64,000 bases of DNA from an uncultured Gammaproteobacteria bacterium. Its GTDB lineage: Bacteria > Pseudomonadota > Gammaproteobacteria > UBA6429 > Thiohalophilaceae. Made by a program: the position numbers and the translations under genes. Below are positions 1 to 6,949 of the stretch, one piece after another. A model generated the notes under the pieces. The model was not told the DNA's origin and ran no database searches. It worked only from the letters and a program-made list of their open reading frames with translations. The first letter of the stretch is position 1. Each line of letters opens with the position of its first letter. Location of the stretch: the NCBI GenBank assembly GCA_937967995.1, contig CALBTB010000010.1, forward strand, positions 310,001-374,000. Direction: 5' to 3'.

Positions 1-423
1 ACTGCGTGCCATCGGAATGACTTCCACCGGCAGCGGGAATTTACCCAGCACGCTGACCAGTTTCGATTCATCAGCAATGCAGACAAACTTTTTGCTCACG
101 GCAGCGACGATTTTCTCGCGAGTCAATGCACCGCCACCGCCCTTGATGAGGTGCAGATATTTGTTGGATTCATCGGCGCCGTCGACATAGACGGATATGC
201 TGTCAACACTGTTGAGATCCAGCACCGGAATACCATGCCCCTTAAGGCGATCAGCGCTGGCGACCGAGCTGGCCACGGTGCCCTCGATTTTGCCTTTGAT
301 TTTGGCCAGTTCATCAATGAAAAAGTTGGCCGTGGAGCCGGTCCCGATACCAATAATGGTGCCGGTTTCGACGTACTCGATGGCGGCTTTGGCCACAGCC
401 TGTTTCATTTCGTCCTGGGTCAT
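1..423 (-). CDS. rpiA: Ribose-5-phosphate isomerase A (partial, N-terminal ~141 residues)
   Basis: RpiA interconverts ribose 5-phosphate and ribulose 5-phosphate in the cytoplasmic pentose phosphate pathway. The reading frame starts at the ATG at 423 (MTQDEMKQAV) and runs off the left edge of the window, so about 141 of the family's usual ~220 residues are visible. Recognisable RpiA motifs are GIGTGST (about residues 25-31), DGADE (81-85) and KGGGGALTREK (94-104), which form the phosphate- and sugar-binding active site. It is divergent from ilvA with about 105 bp between starts, so the two promoters share that gap. The identification is firm; the C-terminal part cannot be judged. Confidence 0.93.
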   Translation of the reverse strand, partial: MTQDEMKQAVAKAAIEYVETGTIIGIGTGSTANFFIDELAKIKGKIEGTVASSVASADRLKGHGIPVLDLNSVDSISVYVDGADESNKYLHLIKGGGGALTREKIVAAVSKKFVCIADESKLVSVLGKFPLPVEVIPMARS

Positions 424-452
424 GGGGACATTACTCCTTCTCTAAATCCTGA

Positions 453-481
453 TTGTCGTTCGGGCAAACACTCATTATATT
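453..481 (+). promoter_or_regulatory. Candidate sigma-70 promoter for ilvA
   Basis: TTGTCG (453-458) and TATATT (476-481) are separated by 17 bp in the rpiA-ilvA divergent gap, about 47 bp upstream of the ilvA ATG. The match is read by eye only; no attenuator-like leader peptide was seen. Confidence 0.4.
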
Positions 482-528
482 AGGGATGCGTAATCTGACA
501 AAGCACTATTGCCACAACAGGGCACTCT

Positions 529-2043
529 ATGACGTATAACTACAAAGAAATGGTGGAACAGGCCCGCGTATATGACGTGGCGATCCAGTCACCGCTGGAA
601 TATGCGCCTGGCCTTAGCCAGCGCCTCAATAACCGGATTTTACTCAAGCGCGAAGATTTACAGCCGGTTTTTTCCTTTAAATTACGTGGTGCCTATAACC
701 GCATCGCACAACTGAGCGATGCGGAACGTCAGAACGGGATTATCGCTGCCTCGGCCGGTAACCATGCACAGGGTGTGGCACTGGCAGCGCAGCGATTCGG
801 TATAAGTGCGGTTATCGTGATGCCCAAGACGACACCGCGAATCAAGGTGCAATCGGTGAAATCTTATGGTGCCGAGATCGTGTTACACGGCAATACATAT
901 GACGATGCCTGCAGCCATGCCCAGAAGCTGGCAAGCAGGGAAAAGCGGGTATTTATTCATCCGTACGATGATCCTCACGTGATTGCCGGTCAGGGCACGA
1001 TTGCCAGGGAAATCCTTGCCCAGATGGAACACGCAATTGATGCGATATTTGTGCCGGTCGGTGGTGGTGGCCTGATTGCCGGTATTGCCAGTTATATCAA
1101 GGCTGTCGATTCAAAGATCAAGATTATCGGCGTTGAGCCGGATGATGCGGCGTGTCTGCATGCGGCCATGCAGGCAAATAAGCGCGTTGTGCTGGATCAG
1201 GTGGGAATATTTGCCGATGGTGTGGCGGTGCGCCAGGTTGGTGAAGAACCGTTTCGAGTGGCACAGTCCTGTGTTGACGATGTCATCCTGGTTTCGACCG
1301 ATGAAATTTGTGCCGCTATCAAGGATATTTTTGATGAAACCCGCTCCATCGCGGAACCGGCGGGTGCACTGGCTGTTGCAGGTCTTAAACGTTATGTGGA
1401 ACAACATGGCATCCGCGATCAGCATATTGTGGCGATCGACAGTGGTGCCAATATGAATTTCGACCGCCTGCGGCATGTGGCAGAACGCGCTGAACTGGGT
1501 GAACATCGAGAGGCGCTGATCGGTGTCACCATACCTGAACGACCTGGTAGTTTTCGGCAATTTTGTGATGTGATCGGCCTGCGTGGTATCACTGAATTCA
1601 ATTATCGCTTTTCCGATTCCGAGCAGGCGCATGTCTTTGTCGGGGTCCAGCTCAGCGGTGGCGAGAAGGAAAAGAATGAGATCATCGGTTCACTGGCCAA
1701 AAAAGACTATCCGGTCGTCGATATGACGGACAATGAAATGGCCAAATTGCATGTGCGCTATATGGTCGGTGGGCGTGTAAAGGGGGTGGATAATGAGCGG
1801 ATATTTCGTTTTGAATTCCCGGAACGACCAGGAGCATTGCTGCGATTTCTGAACAAGATGGGCCAGCAATGGAACATCAGCCTGTTCCATTATCGTAACC
1901 ATGGCGCGGCCTATGGCCGAATACTTGTTGGTATGCAGGTGCCGGAGAGTGATGAAGCGGAATTTCGGCGATTCCTGAATGAGATCGGTTATCCCTGGTG
2001 GGAAGAATCAGGCAATCCCGCCTATGAGCTGTTTTTGCACTAA
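529..2043 (+). CDS. ilvA: Threonine ammonia-lyase, biosynthetic (threonine deaminase)
   Basis: This PLP enzyme converts threonine to 2-oxobutanoate, the first committed step of isoleucine synthesis. The N-terminal catalytic domain carries the PLP lysine in SFKLRGAYNR (about K51), SAGNHAQG (75-82) and the phosphate-cradling GGGGL (178-182). Two C-terminal ACT-like regulatory domains follow, each with the PERPG signature (around residues 330 and 430). This is the arrangement of the isoleucine-inhibited biosynthetic form; the short catabolic TdcB lacks it. At 504 residues it is close to E. coli IlvA (514). No ilvGMDE genes lie beside it. A hairpin terminator follows the stop by about 20 bp. Confidence 0.96.
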   Translation: MTYNYKEMVEQARVYDVAIQSPLEYAPGLSQRLNNRILLKREDLQPVFSFKLRGAYNRIAQLSDAERQNGIIAASAGNHAQGVALAAQRFGISAVIVMPKTTPRIKVQSVKSYGAEIVLHGNTYDDACSHAQKLASREKRVFIHPYDDPHVIAGQGTIAREILAQMEHAIDAIFVPVGGGGLIAGIASYIKAVDSKIKIIGVEPDDAACLHAAMQANKRVVLDQVGIFADGVAVRQVGEEPFRVAQSCVDDVILVSTDEICAAIKDIFDETRSIAEPAGALAVAGLKRYVEQHGIRDQHIVAIDSGANMNFDRLRHVAERAELGEHREALIGVTIPERPGSFRQFCDVIGLRGITEFNYRFSDSEQAHVFVGVQLSGGEKEKNEIIGSLAKKDYPVVDMTDNEMAKLHVRYMVGGRVKGVDNERIFRFEFPERPGALLRFLNKMGQQWNISLFHYRNHGAAYGRILVGMQVPESDEAEFRRFLNEIGYPWWEESGNPAYELFLH

Positions 2044-2063
2044 TTCCGTGCTGATACAACGAA

Positions 2064-2087
2064 AAAGGGCCTCATTCGAGGCCCTTT
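2064..2087. terminator. Bidirectional hairpin terminator between ilvA and the H1-like gene
   Basis: A perfect 10-bp stem (AAAGGGCCTC / GAGGCCCTTT) with a 4-nt ATTC loop lies between two convergent genes. Read on the minus strand it is followed by TTTTT, so it suits the H1-like gene best; for ilvA the downstream tract is weaker (TTTCCC). Confidence 0.75.
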
Positions 2088-2109
2088 CCCTGTGTAAGAT
2101 CAGCTGATC

Positions 2110-2493
2110 TTACTTCTTCTTGCGACGGCGAGCTTTTTTCTTGGTCGCTGTCTTTTTCCTGCTGGCCTTCTTACGGCCTTTTTTCTTGGCGGCTTTTTTC
2201 TTGCTAGCCTTTTTGCGGCCTTTTTTCTTGGTCGCTTTTTTCTTTGCTTTCTTACGGCCTTTTTTCTTGGCGGCTTTTTTCTTTGCTGCCTTCTTACGGC
2301 CTTTTTTCTTGGTCGCTTTTTTCTTTGCTGCTTTCTTACGACCTTTTTTCTTGGTGGTCTTCTTCTTCGCGGCTTTCTTGCGGCCTTTCTTCTTGGCTAC
2401 GCGTTTCTTAGCCGTTTTCTTGGCAGCTGTCTTCTTGCGACGAACTGCCTTCTTCTTTGTCGCTTTCTTGCGAGTCTTTTTCTTTGTTGCCAT
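2110..2493 (-). CDS. Lysine-rich histone H1-like DNA-binding protein
   Basis: The product is about 127 residues made almost wholly of Lys, Ala, Arg, Thr and Gly, built from an imperfect ~14-residue repeat of the type KKKGRKKAAKKKAT. This resembles the C-terminal tail of histone H1 and bacterial AlgP/Hc1/Hc2-like proteins, which bind DNA non-specifically and may compact the chromosome. The start is placed at the ATG at 2493 (MATKKKTRKK) because GGAGG lies about 9 nt upstream; the longer frame to 2520 reads through that Shine-Dalgarno. The DNA is a run of ~42-bp tandem repeats prone to copy-number change. The nucleoid role is inferred from composition only. Confidence 0.8.
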   Translation of the reverse strand: MATKKKTRKKATKKKAVRRKKTAAKKTAKKRVAKKKGRKKAAKKKTTKKKGRKKAAKKKATKKKGRKKAAKKKAAKKKGRKKAKKKATKKKGRKKASKKKAAKKKGRKKASRKKTATKKKARRRKKK

Positions 2494-3059
2494 ATACAAA
2501 ACCCTCCGAGGTTTGAACACTGAGTTTAGTGGAGTATAGCTAAGTCAATAAAAAAAGCTAGTATCAGTAGTTAAATTTTTACAGTTCAAAGAATTTCAGA
2601 TCATTTCGCAACTTTTTAGCGTCGCTAATTCGGATTTTATTAATCGAGCTGTGTTTTGTTTCAGGTTAAGGACGTAAAAATTGAAACAAATGACGTTTAT
2701 GGAGAAAAATTTCCTGGTCATACATGCACAGTGATCAGGATTTTTTATAAAAACGATAAAAATGTCATCGCAATGCACAAATAAGTGCTCGTGATCATCA
2801 AAACATACAAATTTTTACGTTATGCAGAAGTAAAAATTGCGTTTAAAAGCATTTAACGTGATTTGGGAAGCGTTTTTTTTAGTTATAACTTATATGGAGT
2901 TATATAAAAGTACGCTGAAAAAAGTTTTAAGGAGCTATTTAGGGTTATTTTTATGTAATTTACGCTATTTTTTTATTTTGGCAGTAAAAAATACCGCTTT
3001 TTGCCTTTTTCAGCGCCTCAGAAGCCGTTTCAGAGGCGTTTTTCGGGTTCAGATACGTG
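2494..3059. other. AT-rich intergenic region (566 bp), no convincing gene
   Basis: This gap is far richer in A and T than its surroundings, with many runs of T and A. It must contain the promoter of the minus-strand H1-like gene. An 82-codon plus-strand frame (2837-3085) starts at TTG without a Shine-Dalgarno, resembles nothing I know, and is not called. A plus-strand hairpin with a T tract closes the gap at 3014-3043. Such AT-rich DNA is often bound by nucleoid proteins. Confidence 0.5.
3014..3043 (+). terminator. Plus-strand hairpin terminator with no annotated gene upstream
   Basis: CGCCTC (3014-3019) pairs with GAGGCG (3033-3038), followed at once by TTTTT. The orientation is plus, but the nearest plus-strand gene upstream is ilvA, which has its own terminator near 2087. 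It may end an unannotated small RNA from the AT-rich gap. Confidence 0.5.
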
Positions 3060-3530
3060 TCATTTTGGCTTTTTTTCCTGTTTGAGGATGAAATCCCACT
3101 GTTTTTTGGTAACCGGTGTGATGGAAAGTCGGTTTCCGCGTCGTAGCACCAGCATATCGCTTAACGATTTATAGGTTTTGAGCTCTTCGAGACTGATGTT
3201 GCGTGTGAATTTACGGACTAACTGCACATCGACCATGAGCCAGCGGGGATTATCGGGATCACTCTTCGGATCGTAGTACTTGGACTCGGGATCAAAGGCC
3301 GTATGGTCGGTATAAGCCTCTTTGACCACCTTGATGATGCCGACGATACCGGGTTCCTTGCAATTTGAATGGTAAAAAAAGGCCAGGTCACCCTTTTTCA
3401 TCTCATCCCGCATCATGTTGCGGACCTGGTAATTGCGAATACCGTCCCAGTGATCGGTTTTGCGCGGCATCTTTGCCAGGTGGTCGATACCATAAACATC
3501 CGGTTCGGATTTCATTAGCCAGTACTTCAT
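3060..3530 (-). CDS. EVE domain-containing protein (PUA-like fold)
   Basis: A 156-residue single-domain protein beginning MKYWLMKSEPDVYGID, the hallmark start of EVE proteins (thymocyte nuclear protein 1/UPF0310 group). HWDGIRNYQVRNMMRDEMKKGD and FYHSNCKEPGIVGI form the aromatic pocket region of the fold. EVE domains are known to recognise modified bases in DNA or RNA; the ligand here is unknown. The ATG overlaps the end of fthC by 4 bp, so it is cotranscribed downstream of fthC, 6S RNA and zapA. The family call is firm. Confidence 0.9.
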   Translation of the reverse strand: MKYWLMKSEPDVYGIDHLAKMPRKTDHWDGIRNYQVRNMMRDEMKKGDLAFFYHSNCKEPGIVGIIKVVKEAYTDHTAFDPESKYYDPKSDPDNPRWLMVDVQLVRKFTRNISLEELKTYKSLSDMLVLRRGNRLSITPVTKKQWDFILKQEKKPK

Positions 3531-4129
3531 TCATCTCTCCTGAAAGTGGTCAGACCCTGTTCGGTGACAACGGCATCCAGTGGAATGTCCCAGGGTTGTG
3601 CCGGTATATGTTCAACCTGCTGCCAGCTATAGGCGACACCAATCCTGATCGGTCGGTGCCAGCTATGGTTGTGTTGAAGTCGGGACAGACTGCGGTCATA
3701 AAAGCCGCCGCCCATACCGATGCGATGTCCGGCCTGGTCAAAGGCGACCAGCGGCATGAGGATAATATCCAGTGAACGCAGTTTGGTGCGGCGTAACCGT
3801 CGTGCATGCACCGGTTCAGGAATACCGAACCGATTCTGGTACAGGGGTGTATCTATATAATACGGCAACCACCACAGGGTACCTTGCGGGAACGTAGCCA
3901 GAACCGGCAGGAAGACCTGCTTTTTTCGCAACCAGGCCTGGTGCATAAGCAGGGATAAATCCACTTCCTTGCCGTGGGCAAAATAAAAGGCGAGGCGTTG
4001 CGCGCCACGAAATTCCCGACTCTTGAGCAGGTGGTCACAGATTTGTGCGGAGTCACGCTGGCAGTCAGACAGACTTTGCTGGCTGCGGCGTTGACGTAAT
4101 TGGGTTCGGATTTGCTGGCGGGCATCCAT
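3527..4129 (-). CDS. fthC: 5-formyltetrahydrofolate cyclo-ligase
   Basis: This ATP-dependent enzyme (YgfA/FAU1/MTHFS family) converts 5-formyl-THF to 5,10-methenyl-THF in the cytosol and recycles a folate by-product formed by glycine hydroxymethyltransferase. Seen in the 200-residue sequence are an N-terminal basic helix (RTQLRQRRSQQS), FGIPEP (101-106) and the glycine-rich nucleotide loop GMGGGFYDRSL (138-148). Its place directly after 6S RNA on the same strand is the conserved ssrS-ygfA arrangement of gammaproteobacteria, in which the mRNA can arise by readthrough of 6S. Confidence 0.94.
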   Translation of the reverse strand: MDARQQIRTQLRQRRSQQSLSDCQRDSAQICDHLLKSREFRGAQRLAFYFAHGKEVDLSLLMHQAWLRKKQVFLPVLATFPQGTLWWLPYYIDTPLYQNRFGIPEPVHARRLRRTKLRSLDIILMPLVAFDQAGHRIGMGGGFYDRSLSRLQHNHSWHRPIRIGVAYSWQQVEHIPAQPWDIPLDAVVTEQGLTTFRRDE

Positions 4130-4151
4130 GTTGTTATTAGTGTGAAAGGGC

Positions 4152-4339
4152 GGGTGCCTCCCACCTGTACCGTTTAGACCTTGTTCTTGAACCTAGCGTT
4201 CAAGGTGGGGGCATCACAGACAAATCAGGCTTTCCGCTACCAGGCGGACATGCACACATTGTCAGGTTTCTGCTCCCGGGGGATTAATTTAAGGCTCAAG
4301 AAATATCCCAGTCGTTCACGTATACCGCAGGAGACACCC
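4152..4339 (-). ncRNA. ssrS: 6S RNA
   Basis: 6S RNA binds the sigma-70 RNA polymerase holoenzyme by mimicking an open promoter and represses transcription in stationary phase. On the minus strand the closing stem is visible: GGGTGTCTCC near the 5' end pairs with GGGAGGCACCC at the 3' end. Between them are the 5' strand GGGATATTTCTTGAGCC of the central region (CCCTGAGCC in E. coli) and the conserved 3' hairpin CACCTTGAACGCTAGGTTCA. The length of about 188 nt matches the usual ~183 nt, and the gene sits between zapA and fthC as in E. coli. The ends are estimated from the closing stem. Confidence 0.9.
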
Positions 4340-4371
4340 AAAAACCGCTCGTTACCTCTTTATGTATGTCA

Positions 4372-4695
4372 TCATGCTTCCAGTTCAAGTTGCCGACTGC
4401 GAAACAGGGCATCCTCGATTTTCTGCTGGATATTTTTAATCTGGCCTTCAACCTCAGCCGATGAGATTGTCGAACCGCTGCCCTGATGCAGCAATTCGTT
4501 GGCGATATTCAGTGCGGCAATGACGGCGATTCGGTCGGTACCGATGACCTTGCCATTGTCACGAATCTCGCGCATTTTCCTGTCCAGATAATCGGCTGAT
4601 TTGAGGAGATCGTTACGTTCTTCCTCCGGGCAGGCAACCAGGTATTCCTTACCCAGGATATTGATGGAAACTGCTTTTGAATTATCGCTACTCAT
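4372..4695 (-). CDS. zapA: Cell division protein ZapA
   Basis: ZapA bundles FtsZ protofilaments and stabilises the Z-ring at mid-cell. The 107-residue sequence has the family's N-terminal beta domain (VSINILGKEYLVACPEEER, where a short basic/acidic helix follows) and a C-terminal coiled coil (VEGQIKNIQQKIEDALFRSRQLE) for tetramerisation. ZapA usually has 95-115 residues. Its start overlaps the end of the ZapB-like gene by 8 bp, so the two are translationally coupled, and 6S RNA follows. Confidence 0.93.
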   Translation of the reverse strand: MSSDNSKAVSINILGKEYLVACPEEERNDLLKSADYLDRKMREIRDNGKVIGTDRIAVIAALNIANELLHQGSGSTISSAEVEGQIKNIQQKIEDALFRSRQLELEA

Positions 4696-4885
4696 TTTCC
4701 ATTGCCTTTAGTCGTTCTATCATCGTTTCAACACGGGTGCGGGCCTGCTGCGTTTTGGCAATCAGGTGATCACGCTCCGTGACGAGATTGGTCTGGCTCT
4801 CCCGTAGCGTTTTATTTTCGCTGCGCAGACGTTCCACAGTGGAAATCAGTTCGTCGACGCGTTCTTCGAGCTTTTTTATGTCCAA
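4688..4885 (-). CDS. Small ZapB-like coiled-coil protein (TIGR02449 family)
   Basis: A 65-residue protein that is almost entirely one heptad-repeat coiled coil, starting MDIKKLEERVDELISTVERL. It matches the small family (TIGR02449) usually found directly upstream of zapA in gammaproteobacteria and resembles ZapB in length and coiled-coil character. Sequence and linkage suggest a partner of the Z-ring, but this is inference. It is the first gene of the unit and has a good sigma-70 promoter 40-70 bp upstream. Confidence 0.85.
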   Translation of the reverse strand: MDIKKLEERVDELISTVERLRSENKTLRESQTNLVTERDHLIAKTQQARTRVETMIERLKAMENE

Positions 4886-4926
4886 CGGTCTCTCCGGCCC
4901 CTCTCCGGCGAATCTGCCTGTTAACC

Positions 4927-4955
4927 AATATAGAGCGCCCGCAATTCCGGGTCAA
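4927..4955 (-). promoter_or_regulatory. Sigma-70-type promoter of the zapB-like/zapA/ssrS unit
   Basis: On the minus strand TTGACC (plus coordinates 4950-4955) and TATATT (4927-4932) are spaced by exactly 17 bp, with the start codon at 4885 downstream. This is the closest match to the sigma-70 consensus that I saw in the window. Confidence 0.6.
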
Positions 4956-5055
4956 CGCCCCAGATGGGTACCTTTTTCACGGCATGGGCCGTGGTATACT
5001 AAACCCCTGTTTTCCCACCATTAATGGTCTGCCGAACAGCCGTCTTATTTTCAGC

Positions 5056-5631
5056 ATGCAGGAATACACCTACCAGGATATGACACAGGCTTTGCAGCGT
5101 GCCGGCATCGCGCCTGACGCGTCGGAATGTCATGGCGCCATGAGTGCTGTCATCTGTTTCATGGGGCAGGATGGTTATACCACCTGGTTGGGGGCGCACC
5201 TGCCGGAACTGGAAGCGGCGGTATCAAACGGTGATGCCCTGGCCAGTGAAACCGGTGCCCTGATGGCCGCCATGTATGATCAAGTGTGTGATCAGTTAAT
5301 GTCCGGCAATCTGGGATTTTACCTGCTGTTACCGGATGATGATATCGACCTGGAAATACGCAGTCAGGCGATGGTGCACTGGTGTCAGGGTTTTATGCTG
5401 GGCCTGAATTTCGTCGGTGTGACGGATCAGAACCGCCTCGGCGGTGAATTGCAGGAAATCGTGCAGGACATCACGGAAATCAGCCAGATGTCGATCGGTG
5501 GCCTGGAGTACACTGAAGAAGAAGAACAATCCTACGCTGAACTGGTCGAATATCTTAAGGTGGGAGTTATGCTGTTTCGTGAAACCCTGTATGCCCGCCA
5601 GAACGGTTCTTCTTCATCAACCATTCATTAA
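5056..5631 (+). CDS. ygfB: YgfB/YecA family protein (UPF0149)
   Basis: An all-helical cytosolic protein of 191 residues of the UPF0149 family; in Pseudomonas, YgfB is known as a regulator affecting AmpC expression, and in E. coli the function is unclear. The family motif FMLGLNFVG with a preceding WCQGF and the acidic tail LEYTEEEEQSYAELVEYLKVGVMLF are clear. I chose the ATG at 5056 (MQEYTYQDM) rather than 4984, because family members start just before this helix and the upstream part lies in the promoter region. It is 4 bp ahead of pepP, the conserved ygfB-pepP-ubiH-ubiI order. Confidence 0.88.
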   Translation: MQEYTYQDMTQALQRAGIAPDASECHGAMSAVICFMGQDGYTTWLGAHLPELEAAVSNGDALASETGALMAAMYDQVCDQLMSGNLGFYLLLPDDDIDLEIRSQAMVHWCQGFMLGLNFVGVTDQNRLGGELQEIVQDITEISQMSIGGLEYTEEEEQSYAELVEYLKVGVMLFRETLYARQNGSSSSTIH

Positions 5632-5635
5632 TGTT

Positions 5636-6949
5636 ATGAACAAACAGGAATTCGCCACTCGCCGCAAAAATCTGATGCAAATGATGGGGGACAGCGCGGT
5701 CGCCATTTTGCCCGCTGCACCAATGCGCATGCGTAATCGCGATGTGGAATATGCCTATCGACCGGATAGTGATTTTTACTACATGACCGGGTTTGATGAA
5801 CCGGAAGCGGTGGCGGTACTGATTCCCGGGCGCGAACACGGTGAGTACATATTATTCTGTCGTGAGCGTAATCCGGAAACGGAGACCTGGACCGGGCCCA
5901 TGGCCGGGCAGGAAGGGGCGGTGGAAATATACGGTGCTGATGACTCATTTCCGATTGATGACATCGACGACATCCTGCCGGGGATGCTGGAAAACAAACA
6001 ACGTGTCTATTACACCATGGGCACACATCCGGATTTTGATCAGCGCCTGATTGGTTGGGTCAACCGGCTGCGCAAACAGTCACGCGCCGGTATTCATACA
6101 CCGGGTGAATTCGTGTCGCTGGATCACATCCTGCATGATATGCGACTCATCAAAAGCGCACAGGAAATCAAATCAATGCGCAAAGCGGGACAGATATCCG
6201 CCCAGGCACATTGTGACGCCATGCAGTTTACCTGTCCCGGACTCTATGAATACCAGGTCGAAGCAACAGTCCTGCATCGTTTTATGCAGGAAGGGGCCCG
6301 CTTTCCGGCTTATGCCTCGATCGTTGGTGGAGGTGCCAACGGCTGTGTGCTGCATTACACCACCAACCGGGACAGGTTACGCGACGGCGACCTGTTATTG
6401 ATCGATGCCGGTGCGGAATACGATTACTATGCGGCGGATATCACCCGTACGTTTCCCGTCAACGGAAAATTCAGTAAAGCGCAAAAAGACGTGTATGAGA
6501 TCGTACTGGCCGCCCAGCACGCCGCGATCGACAGGGTGAAACCGGGTAATCACTGGAATGAACCCCATGAAGCAGCGGTAGAGGTGATTACCGAGGGATT
6601 AATCGATCTGGGCATTATCAAGGGCAGTAAGAAGAAGGCCATTGAAAATGAAGACTATAAAACGTTTTATATGCATCGTACCGGACACTGGCTCGGTATG
6701 GATGTGCATGATGTTGGTGACTATAAAGTCGATGATGAATGGCGTGTGTTTGAGCCGGGCATGACGCTGACCGTGGAGCCGGGTATCTATATCAGTGCAC
6801 AGGCTGATGGTGTGGCAAAAAAATGGCATAACATCGGTATTCGCATCGAAGACGATGTGCTCGTCACCAAAACCGGTAACGAAGTATTAACAGACGGTGT
6901 ACCCAAGCAGGTAGATGAGATTGAAGCCCTGATGGCCGAACGGGAATGA
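5636..6949 (+). CDS. pepP: Xaa-Pro aminopeptidase P
   Basis: This dimanganese pita-bread peptidase releases N-terminal residues next to proline. The 437-residue product begins at the ATG at 5636, in line with E. coli PepP. It has an N-terminal AMP_N domain (about 1-170) and the M24 catalytic domain (175-430). The five metal ligands are all visible: D257 (LIDAGAEYDYY), D268 (ADITRTF), H351 (HRTGHWLGMDVHDVG), E381 (TVEPGIY) and E405 (GIRIEDDVLV). Its last codons overlap ubiH (ATGA), so translation is coupled to ubiquinone synthesis genes, although no functional link between PepP and ubiquinone is known. Confidence 0.96.
   Translation: MNKQEFATRRKNLMQMMGDSAVAILPAAPMRMRNRDVEYAYRPDSDFYYMTGFDEPEAVAVLIPGREHGEYILFCRERNPETETWTGPMAGQEGAVEIYGADDSFPIDDIDDILPGMLENKQRVYYTMGTHPDFDQRLIGWVNRLRKQSRAGIHTPGEFVSLDHILHDMRLIKSAQEIKSMRKAGQISAQAHCDAMQFTCPGLYEYQVEATVLHRFMQEGARFPAYASIVGGGANGCVLHYTTNRDRLRDGDLLLIDAGAEYDYYAADITRTFPVNGKFSKAQKDVYEIVLAAQHAAIDRVKPGNHWNEPHEAAVEVITEGLIDLGIIKGSKKKAIENEDYKTFYMHRTGHWLGMDVHDVGDYKVDDEWRVFEPGMTLTVEPGIYISAQADGVAKKWHNIGIRIEDDVLVTKTGNEVLTDGVPKQVDEIEALMAERE

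Noticed and set aside
2120..2539. 139-codon plus-strand frame antisense to the lysine-rich gene, rich in Phe and Leu
   Set aside because: It is the mirror image of the Lys/Ala repeat (AAG and AAA read as CTT and TTT); no ribosome site, and the minus-strand gene has a clear SD.
2837..3085. 82-codon plus-strand frame in the AT-rich gap
   Set aside because: Starts at TTG without SD, composition follows the AT-rich DNA, no recognisable family, and it overlaps the EVE gene.
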